The translations under genes were made by a program, and so were the position numbers. The notes beneath the pieces were generated by a model. The model saw only the letters and a program-made list of their open reading frames with translations, searched no databases and had not been told where the DNA came from. From 55-13 sp037190145 (GTDB lineage Bacteria; Armatimonadota; Fimbriimonadia; Fimbriimonadales; Fimbriimonadaceae): a stretch of 64,000 nucleotides of DNA. Below, one piece after another: positions 1 through 7,690 of this stretch. Numbering within the stretch: the first letter of the stretch is position 1; each line of letters opens with the position of its first letter. The DNA is taken from NCBI GenBank assembly GCA_037190145.1, contig JBBCJU010000005.1:186001-250000 (forward strand), written 5' to 3'.

Positions 1-3000
1 CATTCCTCGATATCGACGTCCATCATTTCGGCGGTCGTCATTACGGGTTCTGCGGCAACGATTCGGGAAACTCTCTCAAGCCCCTTCTCGCCCAAACCAT
101 GCAGAGCAGCCTCAACCTTAGCAAAAGCTTCCTCAAGTGTATCCGCCTTTCGGAATGGAACGTTGAGCATCAACTCACCGTTTGCGTAACCAACCAAGCA
201 CTGCCGTCGCATATGCTCAGCCAACCGGTCCATTTCACCCAAAAGCTCGTGCTCCGTAGCACCTTCAAACGCAGGGCACTTGTACTCGACGCCAAGGTGT
301 CGACCGACGTAACCCAAGTGAGTTTCCATGATCTGGCCGATGTTCATACGGCTAGGTACACCCAATGGGTTCAAGACAATATCAACCGGAGTACCGTCGT
401 TCAAGAACGGCATGTCTTCCACAGGAAGAACCTTCGAGATAACACCCTTGTTTCCGTGTCGACCCGCCATCTTGTCACCGACCATCAGCTTGCGCTTCTG
501 AGCAATGTAGACCTGAACGGTCATATTCGTACCAGCGGGCAACTCATCGCCAGGAATCTGGAGCAAAGGCTCATCTGTTCGATCACAGACCAGACGCTCT
601 CGCTTCTTCGACTCCTTATAGACGTAATTGATACTTGGGCTTAGATACTTGTAGCGACTGAAGACCTTAACATCAACAACCGTACCCTTCTCACCATGAG
701 GCAGGCGAAGAGAAACGTCGCGAGTTTCCTCAGCCTTCTTACCGAAGATTGCGATAATCAATCGCTCTTCGGCGGTCATTTCAACCTGACCCTTCGGAGC
801 TACCTTACCTACAAGAATGTCTTCCGGTCGAACCTCTGCACCGACTCGGATAATTCCATTCTCATCCAAGTCCTTCAGAGCATCCTCACCTACGTTTGGA
901 ATATCGCGAGTGATTTCTTCAGGGCCGAGCTTAGTGTCAACAGCTTCCGTCTCATGGCGCTCAATGTGAATAGATGTATAAACATCATCCTTCACCATTC
1001 GCTCAGAGATCAGGATCGCGTCTTCATAGTTGTAGCCATTCCAGGGCATAAACGCTACAAGAACGTTCTTACCTAGGGCCAACTCACCGCGATCACAGCA
1101 AGCACCGTCAGCAAGCGGATCAGCCTTCAGAACACGTTGACCAGGAACCACGATAGGCCGCTGAGTGAAACAAGTCGACTTATTGGACTGAACCAAGTGA
1201 AGAAGCTCATATCGATCAACCTCACCTTCGTTTGTTCGAACTCGAATCTCCAGTGCTGTTACGTATTCAACGACACCGTCTCGCCTAGCAATAACCGCAG
1301 CGCCGGAGTCAACCGCAGCAACACGCTCGTAGCCCGTCCCAACAAGTGGTCGCTCTGACCGCAAGGTAGGAACTGCCTGGCGTTGCATGTTCGCGCCCAT
1401 CAGAGCACGGTTCGCGTCGTCGTTCTCCAAGAACGGAATCAACGCGGTAGCGACGGAGATAATCTGAACAGGCGAAACGTCCATCAATTGGACTTGATCA
1501 CGCCGAACGATTGGGTAACTTGCACCACCAACATCCGCACCAGCAGATCGACACTGAACACGCTCAGTGGTAATTAAGCCGTTCTCATCCGCCTCAACGT
1601 CCGCCGGAGCAACCATTTGCCCGGTTTCCTCTTGAGCCGTCATGTAAATGATGTCTTCAGAAACAACACCTTCTTCAACCTTTCGGTAAGGCGTCATGAT
1701 GAAGCCAAACTCGTCTACACGAGCATGAGAAGTCAGCTGGCTGATAAGACCAATGTTCGGACCTTCTGGAGTCTCAATCGGACAAATTCGACCATAGTGA
1801 GACCGGTGAACGTCACGAACTTCCAGCTTGGCGCTAGTTCTCTGCAAACCACCAGGACCAAGAGATGAAAGACGTCGCTTGTTCGTGATCTCAGACAATG
1901 GATTCGTCTGATCCATAAACGTCGAAAGCTGGTTGCTACTAAAGAAGCTCTTGATCGAAGCACTAACCGGCTTAACCGACAGAATAATGCCAGGGAGCAA
2001 GTTCTCTTGATCAGTAGAGGTCATTCGCTCTCGAGCGACCTTCTCCATTCGAACAAAGCCCAATCGAAGCTGGCTCTGCAGAAGCTCACCAACACTTCGA
2101 ACACGCTTATTCTTCAAGTCGTCAATGTCATCACGCTCAGCTTCACGAGCAACATACGGCCGCATTGCTCTCAATAGCTGAACCAAGTCCTCAGCAGTCA
2201 AGCTACGAACATCAAGAGGAACTTGAATCCCAAGCTTCTGATTCAAGAAGCGGCGACCCACCTTTCCGAGGTCATAGCGCTTCACATCAAAGAAGAGACC
2301 ATAAACCAATTGGCGCGCAGCTTCTTCATTTGCTGCTTCACCCGGTCGCAGTCGCTTATAAATATCAAGCAGCGCTTCTCGAGTATTCGTGGTTGGATCC
2401 TGATCCAAAGTCGCCTCGACTAAGTGGAACGTATCCTCAACCCTCAACTTCTCAAGACCTAGAGACTCAATTTTACGAGCTGTTTCTCGCTCAATCTTCT
2501 CGCCTGCCTTGATAATCAGCTCGCCATTTGCATCATTGAGATCCTCAAGCAGCTTCTTGCCAGTCAAGGATTCGATATCAGGATGCTCAAGATCAATCTC
2601 AGAAACAAAGAGCTTTAGAATCTCTTCGTTTGTTCCAAGCGGGGTTTCAACAAACGCGGTCTTCGACTTCACTTCAACAGGAAGCCCGTCAATAATCGCC
2701 TGGTCGAGAACCTTGCCCGCCTCAAGAAGAACCTCACCGGTATCGGTGTCAATAACCGGTTCAACAACTCGCTTACCAGCGCACTTCTCAAGCACGATGT
2801 GCGACCGACCTCGACCCTTCTCAAAACCATAGAGGGCCTTGATCAACTGAGTCAAAGGAAGCTTCTTGGTTTGGCTAATCTGCGTTCGAACAACGCTATT
2901 TGCGTCCGACTCAACTTCAAGCCATGGCCCTTCGTTCGGGATGATTCGAGCAGAGACGATGACTTGCATCGCACTGTCAACACCTTCTTCAAAGTAGAGA

Positions 3001-3398
3001 CCAGGTGATCGGCTGAGCTGGCTAACGATAACTCGCTCACGACCGTTAATAATGAAAGTTCCCTTGTCCGTCATCAACGGCAAGTCACCGAGGTAAACCT
3101 CGGACTCAATCACTTCACGATCACGACCACCAAAGCGAACAATCGCCTTAATTGGGGCCTCGAACGTCATATCGCGATCTCGGCACTCTTGAATAGAGTA
3201 CTTGGGCTCGCCAAGCGTAAAGCTGACTAGCTCGATATAGTTCGTTTGGGTGAAATCCCAAATTGGGGAGAACGTTTTGAAAAGCTCTGGAAGTCCTTCT
3301 TCCAAAAACCATTTGTAACTGTTAAGCTGTAATTCAATAAGATTAGGTATCTCGAGGAACCGGCCGATTCTCTTCGAGGATGGCTGAATTGTTCTCAC
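1..3398 (-). CDS. rpoB: RNA polymerase beta subunit, 3' end cut by window edge
   Basis: Catalytic beta subunit of DNA-dependent RNA polymerase. About 1132 codons are visible; the last part of the protein (switch 3 and the clamp-contacting C-terminus) lies outside the window. Reading the minus strand gives the classic landmarks in order: NLIELQLNSYKWFLEEGL near the start, the rifampicin region with MDQTNPLSE and RRLSSLGPGGL, then RSHYGRICPIETPEGPNIG, MPWNGYNYEDAI, and GDKMAGRHGNKGVIS. The start chosen is GTG at 3396-3398, five bases after a GGAGG ribosome site; the reading frame runs open from there to base 1. The upstream neighbour is a small membrane protein, not rplL, so the usual rplJL-rpoBC order is broken or rpoB has its own promoter, which is visible just upstream. 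The identity is certain; the GTG start is well supported. Confidence 0.97.
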   Translation of the reverse strand, partial: MRTIQPSSKRIGRFLEIPNLIELQLNSYKWFLEEGLPELFKTFSPIWDFTQTNYIELVSFTLGEPKYSIQECRDRDMTFEAPIKAIVRFGGRDREVIESEVYLGDLPLMTDKGTFIINGRERVIVSQLSRSPGLYFEEGVDSAMQVIVSARIIPNEGPWLEVESDANSVVRTQISQTKKLPLTQLIKALYGFEKGRGRSHIVLEKCAGKRVVEPVIDTDTGEVLLEAGKVLDQAIIDGLPVEVKSKTAFVETPLGTNEEILKLFVSEIDLEHPDIESLTGKKLLEDLNDANGELIIKAGEKIERETARKIESLGLEKLRVEDTFHLVEATLDQDPTTNTREALLDIYKRLRPGEAANEEAARQLVYGLFFDVKRYDLGKVGRRFLNQKLGIQVPLDVRSLTAEDLVQLLRAMRPYVAREAERDDIDDLKNKRVRSVGELLQSQLRLGFVRMEKVARERMTSTDQENLLPGIILSVKPVSASIKSFFSSNQLSTFMDQTNPLSEITNKRRLSSLGPGGLQRTSAKLEVRDVHRSHYGRICPIETPEGPNIGLISQLTSHARVDEFGFIMTPYRKVEEGVVSEDIIYMTAQEETGQMVAPADVEADENGLITTERVQCRSAGADVGGASYPIVRRDQVQLMDVSPVQIISVATALIPFLENDDANRALMGANMQRQAVPTLRSERPLVGTGYERVAAVDSGAAVIARRDGVVEYVTALEIRVRTNEGEVDRYELLHLVQSNKSTCFTQRPIVVPGQRVLKADPLADGACCDRGELALGKNVLVAFMPWNGYNYEDAILISERMVKDDVYTSIHIERHETEAVDTKLGPEEITRDIPNVGEDALKDLDENGIIRVGAEVRPEDILVGKVAPKGQVEMTAEERLIIAIFGKKAEETRDVSLRLPHGEKGTVVDVKVFSRYKYLSPSINYVYKESKKRERLVCDRTDEPLLQIPGDELPAGTNMTVQVYIAQKRKLMVGDKMAGRHGNKGVISKVLPVEDMPFLNDGTPVDIVLNPLGVPSRMNIGQIMETHLGYVGRHLGVEYKCPAFEGATEHELLGEMDRLAEHMRRQCLVGYANGELMLNVPFRKADTLEEAFAKVEAALHGLGEKGLERVSRIVAAEPVMTTAEMMDVDIEE

Positions 3399-3430
3399 TC
3401 AGGCCTCCGGGGAAATTTGCGCGAACAGAC

Positions 3431-3459
3431 AGAGTACCTGGATCGTCATACTAAGTCAA
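3431..3459 (-). promoter_or_regulatory. Probable rpoB promoter
   Basis: On the minus strand a TTGACT -35 box (3454-3459) is followed by a 17-base spacer and a TACTCT -10 box (3431-3436). The spacing is ideal for the housekeeping sigma factor. It lies about 33 bases upstream of the rpoB GTG, which leaves a short leader carrying the GGAGG site. It explains how rpoB is transcribed without an rplL gene in front of it. Confidence 0.6.
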
Positions 3460-3568
3460 CCCAAGCATTAGGCCCAAATTGGCCTTTTCGGTACATTTTT
3501 CATCAAGGGCTTGAAGCGAGCGGCCCTGTTGCTATTGCGGGATAGCTCTCCCCCTGATTTTCACCCAG

Positions 3569-3829
3569 TTAAACGCCGGTGTAGCGATCTTGATTGCTGG
3601 CTTGCGGCAACTGATACCGGCTGATATTGTCTATCGCAAGAGTCTGCTGATGGACGATATCTTTCAGCTCCTTCACTTCTTGCCGCAATGCTTCCAACTC
3701 TGGATTAGGCACAGTGTTGTTATTTTTGTGCATGATCTCCGCCATCTTCCGTTGGTGAGTCGTCAGAATCGCCACGATTGGGATCATAAATATGATCATC
3801 GGAATGATGTAAGGAAGGATGTCGCCCAT
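3569..3829 (-). CDS. Small membrane protein with coiled-coil tail
   Basis: An 86-residue protein. Residues 4-22 form a hydrophobic segment (YIIPMIIFMIPIVAIL), followed by a basic HQRK stretch and then a charged heptad-like region (ELEALRQEVKELKDIV, about residues 45-60) that should form a coiled coil. This plan resembles PspB-type and other small phage-shock-like membrane proteins, but no specific family motif proves it. It lies 59 bases downstream of hisA on the same strand and could be co-transcribed with the his genes. The biochemical function is unknown. Confidence 0.7.
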   Translation of the reverse strand: MGDILPYIIPMIIFMIPIVAILTTHQRKMAEIMHKNNNTVPNPELEALRQEVKELKDIVHQQTLAIDNISRYQLPQASNQDRYTGV

Positions 3830-3888
3830 GCTTGTCCCTTATTAAACGGCATCTCAAGATCAATGCCAACGTTTCTCAGCCCATTGAC

Positions 3889-4614
3889 CTAGGAAACCGC
3901 AGCGATTGCTTCCCGTACATTGAATCGTCCTTCGTAGATTGCCTTCCCTACGATCGCGCCTTCAAGGCGCGGTCTTATCTGGGATATCGCCGCCAAATCT
4001 TCCAATGACGACACGCCGCCGCTGGCAATCACTGGGATGTTCACAAGGCTGGCTAGAGCCTGAAGCCCCGGCAGGTTTGGGCCTTGCAACATTCCATCGG
4101 TCGCGATGTCTGTCCAGATGATTCGCTGGCAACCCAACTCCACTAGCTCCTGTGCAAAACGACTTCCTTCCAGGTCAGAGCTATCGATCCACCCGTGGAG
4201 TGCCACCTTGCCGTCTCGGGTGTCCATTCCAGCCACAACCTTCTCGCCCAACTCAAAGCAAGCTCTGGCGAACTCACGGTCCTTGGCAAGAACTGAGCCC
4301 AAGATGACCCGGCTGGCTCCGGCGGCCAGAGTCGTGGTGATATCTATCTCTTGACGCATACCTCCGCCGTATTCCACCTCTAGCCCGAGTCCTGCGTCGC
4401 GGATGGCCCGCAGCACGTCCAGGTTCTTAGGTTGCGGAGAACCTGCTTTGGCCCCATCCAGATCCACTACATGTAGCCAGACCGCGCCTTGCTCTACGAA
4501 CTCCCTGGCGACGGCGACTGGGTCCGATTGATAAATCGTTATATCATCATAGTTGCCCTGGCGCAAGCGCACACACTGGCCGTCGATGAGATCAATTGCG
4601 GGCAAAATCAGCAT
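3889..4614 (-). CDS. hisA: HisA, ProFAR isomerase of histidine synthesis
   Basis: Phosphoribosylformimino-5-aminoimidazole carboxamide ribotide isomerase, a cytoplasmic (beta/alpha)8 enzyme that opens the ribose ring of ProFAR by an Amadori rearrangement. At 241 residues it has the usual length. The N-terminal LPAIDLIDG carries catalytic Asp8. MDTRDGKVALHGW carries Asp131, matching the second catalytic Asp of the family, and TDIATDGMLQGPN and VIASGGVSS form the phosphate-binding half. It is the last gene of a hisB-hisH-hisA run and overlaps hisH by 7 bases, so translation is probably coupled. hisF is not in the window. A dual PriA function (HisA plus TrpF) cannot be excluded from sequence alone. 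Confidence 0.96.
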   Translation of the reverse strand: MLILPAIDLIDGQCVRLRQGNYDDITIYQSDPVAVAREFVEQGAVWLHVVDLDGAKAGSPQPKNLDVLRAIRDAGLGLEVEYGGGMRQEIDITTTLAAGASRVILGSVLAKDREFARACFELGEKVVAGMDTRDGKVALHGWIDSSDLEGSRFAQELVELGCQRIIWTDIATDGMLQGPNLPGLQALASLVNIPVIASGGVSSLEDLAAISQIRPRLEGAIVGKAIYEGRFNVREAIAAVS

Positions 4615-5198
4615 TCTAGGAAGTTCCTCAGGATTCGCAGGCCTACTTCCCCGCTCTTCTCAGGGTGGAATTGGGTTCCCCAGACGTTGCCGTTTTGCAC
4701 TGCGGAGGGAAACTCCACGCCATAAGTCGTAGTTGCGGCGATGTGGCTCGGTTCCTTGCAATCTGTATAAAGCGAGTGCACAAAGAAGACCCGGTCGCTC
4801 GGTTGGATTCCTGTTCCAAGGACAGAATCTTGTCTAAACTTCACCGGACTCCAGCCCATGTGCGGCACTTTCAACCCGCTATCTTTGGGCAAGTATCGCA
4901 CCCGTCCTGGTATCAGGCCAAGCCCCTCATGGTCGCCAAACTCCTCACTGCCCTCAAACAGCAGTTGTTGGCCTAGGCATATTCCCAGAATCGGGTTTCC
5001 CTCCGATGCAAACCTGCGGATGGACTCTCGAATGGGGAGCAGCCTTTCCATCGCTTTTCCAAACGCCCCCACTCCAGGAATGATGAGCTTAGTGGCTCCG
5101 TCTAGGTTCCCTTGAACCTTGCTGTCAAAACCCAAAAACTGTACAGCTTTCTCTACCGAACGCAAGTTGTTGATGCCGTAGTCCAAGACGGCAATCAA
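4608..5198 (-). CDS. hisH: HisH, glutaminase subunit of IGP synthase
   Basis: A class I glutamine amidotransferase that supplies ammonia to HisF for making imidazole glycerol phosphate and AICAR. It has 196 residues, the normal size. The nucleophile is Cys74 in GICLGQQLL, and the His178/Glu180 pair sits in QFHPEKSG near the C-terminus, so the catalytic triad is intact. PGVGAFGKAM near residue 41 is the family's oxyanion-strand motif. It overlaps hisB by 4 bases (ATGA) and hisA by 7, which is typical of a translationally coupled operon. Its partner HisF must be encoded elsewhere. Confidence 0.96.
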   Translation of the reverse strand: MIAVLDYGINNLRSVEKAVQFLGFDSKVQGNLDGATKLIIPGVGAFGKAMERLLPIRESIRRFASEGNPILGICLGQQLLFEGSEEFGDHEGLGLIPGRVRYLPKDSGLKVPHMGWSPVKFRQDSVLGTGIQPSDRVFFVHSLYTDCKEPSHIAATTTYGVEFPSAVQNGNVWGTQFHPEKSGEVGLRILRNFLEC

Positions 5199-5809
5199 TC
5201 TTGCTTACCCTTTGTCGAGTTGGAGTTCCTCCGCTCTGATACTCGGGTTGCTTGGTGCAGGGCTACGCCAAAACCTTTGAAAATCGCTTCGGCAATGTGG
5301 TGATCATTTTCGCCTGCCAGCTTGCGAATGTGGAGTGTGATTCCGGAATGCGCCGTCAGGGCCCGGAAGAACTCGCGGATATTCTCAGTTGCGAGGTCGC
5401 CAATCTTTTCTCGCTTGAACTGGACATCCCAGTGAAGTTGACCTCGACCGCTGATGTCCATCGCCACAAGAACAAGCGCCTCGTCCATGGGCAGATAGGC
5501 GCTGCCGTAGCGTGTGATGCTGTCCCCGGCGGCCAGAGCTTCTCGAATTCCCTTGCCGATTACGATGCCCGTATCTTCTACCGTGTGATGGTCATCGACT
5601 TCCAGGTCCCCTTCCGCGCCAATGCCGATGTCAATCTGGCCGTGAAACGCAAACAGCGTCAACATATGGTCGAAGAAACCGATGCCGGTCAAAATATCGC
5701 GTCGGGTCCCCCCATCCAGATCGAGAACCACCTGAATATGCGTTTCCGATGTTTCTCGGTCTAGCTCTGCATATCGAACGCCCTGCGCGGTTTTGCTCAT
5801 CAGGTTCAT
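5195..5809 (-). CDS. hisB: HisB, imidazoleglycerol-phosphate dehydratase
   Basis: Dehydrates imidazole glycerol phosphate to imidazole acetol phosphate. It is a 204-residue monofunctional enzyme without the phosphatase domain of the enterobacterial fusion. Two metal-binding motifs are present: DDHHTVEDTGI around residues 72-81 and the symmetric DHHIAEAIFK around 168-177, plus FFDHMLTLFAFH near 45. It is the first gene of the hisBHA run. No strong ribosome site precedes the ATG; a TAACGT element lies 10 bases upstream (5820-5825), so the transcript may start at or close to the start codon. An internal Met4 is an alternative start. Confidence 0.95.
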   Translation of the reverse strand: MNLMSKTAQGVRYAELDRETSETHIQVVLDLDGGTRRDILTGIGFFDHMLTLFAFHGQIDIGIGAEGDLEVDDHHTVEDTGIVIGKGIREALAAGDSITRYGSAYLPMDEALVLVAMDISGRGQLHWDVQFKREKIGDLATENIREFFRALTAHSGITLHIRKLAGENDHHIAEAIFKGFGVALHQATRVSERRNSNSTKGKQD

Positions 5810-5882
5810 TTATACCTAGACGTTAGGGACACCCTCGGGATTCAGTGGGAAATCCGCGTTTCGGGATAGAATTTATACTTCC

Positions 5883-6539
5883 GTGACGCAATTAGACCGT
5901 GCCTCTCTTCTCTGGGCAATGATGCTATCGCTCTTAGCTGGATATGTGGACTCCATCGGGTTTCTCAAGTTGGGTGGCTACTTTGTTTCCTTTATGAGTG
6001 GCAACACCACCCGGCTGGGAATAGATTTGGGTGAAGGAAAACTCCGCGAAGCCGTTACTGTGTTTGGCTTTGTTTGTTTGTTTGTAGTCGGAGTTTTCTT
6101 TGGTTCTTTGATTGCGCATCGCCATCGTGAAAGGCGTCGATCAAGTATCTTGCTCTTCGTCTCAGTCCTCCTAACTATCGCAGTTATTAACTATGCTGCG
6201 GGGTGGACCCGATACGGAACCTTTGCCGTGCTTCTCGCCATGGGCGCGGAGAATACGGTCCTTCGAAGAGACGGAGTCAGTGTGGGCCTTACCTATATGA
6301 CAGGAAATTTGGTCAAGATGGGCCATGCTTTGGCAGATGCTTTTACAGGTCGCGGTCCACTAAAGGATGTTTTTCGCTACGCGAGCTTATGGTGTGCTCT
6401 TGCGACTGGAGCTACATTAGGAGCGTTTACCTTCTCAAAGGTAAATGCCCATGCATTATGGTTGGCCATAGGATTAGCAGGATTCATGGGGTTTGCGGCC
6501 CTGCGCAGAGAGAGAATTCAGGCTCAGCTAGAAGTATAA
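5883..6539 (+). CDS. DUF1275 (YoaK-type) membrane protein
   Basis: A 218-residue integral membrane protein with about six hydrophobic segments. The family's features are visible: LAGYVDSIGFLKLGGYFVSFMSGNTT at the N-terminus (the 'GyvDa..fl..g..fvs.mTGN' signature) and a second TYMTGNLVKMG repeat near residue 140. The function of DUF1275/YoaK proteins is not established; a transporter role is often suggested. The start is GTG at 5883 with no ribosome site; a TAGAAT box at 5867-5872 sits 10 bases before it. It is divergent from hisB. A GC-rich inverted repeat follows the stop codon directly. Confidence 0.88.
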   Translation: MTQLDRASLLWAMMLSLLAGYVDSIGFLKLGGYFVSFMSGNTTRLGIDLGEGKLREAVTVFGFVCLFVVGVFFGSLIAHRHRERRRSSILLFVSVLLTIAVINYAAGWTRYGTFAVLLAMGAENTVLRRDGVSVGLTYMTGNLVKMGHALADAFTGRGPLKDVFRYASLWCALATGATLGAFTFSKVNAHALWLAIGLAGFMGFAALRRERIQAQLEV

Positions 6540-6540
6540 G

Positions 6541-6564
6541 GGCCCTCCCTTACGGAAAGGCCCA
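6541..6564. terminator. GC-rich hairpin after DUF1275 gene
   Basis: GGGCC (6541-6545) pairs with GGCCC (6560-6564), with an inner TCC/GGA pair. It begins two bases after the DUF1275 stop codon. No U-tract follows on the plus strand. On the minus strand it is followed by only a weak T-rich stretch. It could end the DUF1275 transcript, or a minus-strand transcript coming from the riboswitch at 6.8 kb. Confidence 0.4.
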
Positions 6565-7148
6565 GCTCAACAGGAGGTGCTACAAACAAGCGTTCTCTTC
6601 CCGTCGTTCACAGCGAACACTGCTCCATTGCAGACAAACCGCGAGCGAACAAAGAAGGCACGCTTATGACCGCAAAACTAAAGTCAGTTGGCGTTGGGCT
6701 GATGGACTCCATTGTCCGCCCGAATAATTTCGCAGATAGTATCCGCAACGACTTTCCGACTCTCGCTACGCCTACGGGGTTAGCTGTCGGGTTCGGGCCA
6801 AGAGTTACCCTAGCGGCTCCTTCGAGCCTCATTCACCCCTAACGAACGGGTCCCCCGCTCCCTCAGATCTCCTGAGGAATTAGACGGTTGGCCTTGCAGC
6901 CACGCTTATACTCTACCACTAAAAGTGCCGTTTTCGTTCCCGAAATTTACTGCTCATCGAACTTCTGTTGGTGGACTACTTGGCCTTGGTGACGTACGCA
7001 ACTGAAGGCTTAATCAGTGAAGCGAACACGCCTTAAAGCGGCGAAAGAAACGCTTCTCGGAACCGTTAGTATAAGTATTCGGCTAGGATGTTTACTGACT
7101 CGTTGCCCAAATCCGTGCTTAGGCTTGAGTTATATCCTGTTCCGTCCG
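6565..7148. other. Gene-poor stretch around the riboswitch
   Basis: Apart from the c-di-AMP aptamer (6762-6892, minus) I see no convincing gene here. A 59-codon plus-strand frame at 6666-6842 is antisense to the aptamer and has no family features. A 74-codon minus-strand frame at 6608-6832 runs through the aptamer itself. An AGGAGGT string at about 6573 on the plus strand has no start codon at a usable distance. No tmRNA, 6S or SRP RNA signature was found. Confidence 0.5.
6762..6892 (-). ncRNA. c-di-AMP riboswitch aptamer (ydaO/yuaA)
   Basis: Read on the minus strand, this stretch carries the core of the ydaO/yuaA family in the right order: a TCTAATTCC strand, a small CCTCAG/CTGAGG hairpin, GCGGGGGACCCG, GGGGTGAAT, a hairpin (GGCTCG/GGAGCC), then TAGGGTAAC, and finally CCGAACCCGACAGCTAACCCC with GTAGGCG. 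The CCCGACAGCTAAC string is the most diagnostic part and matches the known T. tengcongensis aptamer. These RNAs bind cyclic di-AMP and usually turn off potassium transporters or cell-wall enzymes. Here the next 220 bases on the same strand hold no convincing gene, and beyond that lies the plus-strand DUF1275 gene. The target is therefore unclear. Confidence 0.85.
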
Positions 7149-7502
7149 ATGACTCCTGAGATAATAATGCAGTCCCAGGCGTCATCCGGGCTGAGTAACC
7201 CGGAGCATCGTAGCAGGAATCCAATCTTCTACGAGAACTTGCGGGCAGCTTTTCCAGAAACCAAAGTTAAGAGTTTTCTCCAGCATCGGTTTGATGTAGA
7301 CACCCTGATTAAGGCGGCGGCAAAAGAATCTTTGCAAGGAAATGCGGGGCCCTTCACTCATCAATCCAATGGCTGGACGTTACAGATTCGACGCGTAAAC
7401 TTATCCAAGACGGAATGCCTTCCCTGCCATCAAGGGCAAAAGCTGGGAGACCCGGTTGCTCTAATGGCCTATTTGGCGACGAAAGCACCACCATCCCGCT
7501 GA
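7149..7502 (+). CDS. Short protein with a C-terminal CxxCH motif, possibly a remnant
   Basis: About 117 residues from the ATG at 7149; the frame stays open back to a GTG at 7017, but that extension looks non-coding. The C-terminal third has a single c-type-heme-like motif, ECLPCHQGQKLGDPVALMAY, a pattern common in small periplasmic proteins with a DUF3365-like or Tll0287-like module. No signal peptide is visible, which would be needed to attach heme outside the cytoplasm. It may be a truncated copy, or the true N-terminus may be missed. It sits just before tRNA-Pro. The function is unknown. Confidence 0.45.
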   Translation: MTPEIIMQSQASSGLSNPEHRSRNPIFYENLRAAFPETKVKSFLQHRFDVDTLIKAAAKESLQGNAGPFTHQSNGWTLQIRRVNLSKTECLPCHQGQKLGDPVALMAYLATKAPPSR

Positions 7503-7529
7503 GATATTAGGTAATATGCGTTTCCTTGT

Positions 7530-7605
7530 CGGGGCGTGGCGCAGTTGGTAGCGCGCGTGCTTTGGGAGCATGAGGTCGCACGTTCGAATCGTGTCGCCCC
7601 GACCA
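7530..7605 (+). tRNA. tRNA-Pro (anticodon TGG)
   Basis: A complete cloverleaf can be drawn. The acceptor CGGGGCG pairs with CGCCCCG, the D arm GCGC/GCGC contains AGTTGGTA, and the anticodon stem CGTGC/GCATG has loop TTTGGGA (anticodon TGG). The T arm is GCACG-TTCGAAT-CGTGT, with discriminator A and an encoded CCA end. It reads proline codons CCA/CCG and possibly others by wobble. Confidence 0.97.
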
Positions 7606-7690
7606 TTACCTCTCCTTCCCTTCTCTCTTGGATGTAGGTCCTCTACGGTCAAGCAAGCACTCCTTTATTGCAGAGTAAGATAGCCTGGCA

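Noticed and set aside
99..3229. Many plus-strand open frames of 60-180 codons across the first 3.2 kb
   Set aside because: All lie opposite rpoB, whose minus-strand frame is open and fully conserved. Their translations have no family features.
6666..6842. A 59-codon plus-strand frame
   Set aside because: It is antisense to the riboswitch core, has no ribosome site and no recognisable features.
6540..7020. A possible tmRNA or other structural RNA on either strand
   Set aside because: No resume codon with a tag ending in ALAA-like codons and no tRNA-like ends could be found. The conserved strings match the c-di-AMP aptamer instead.
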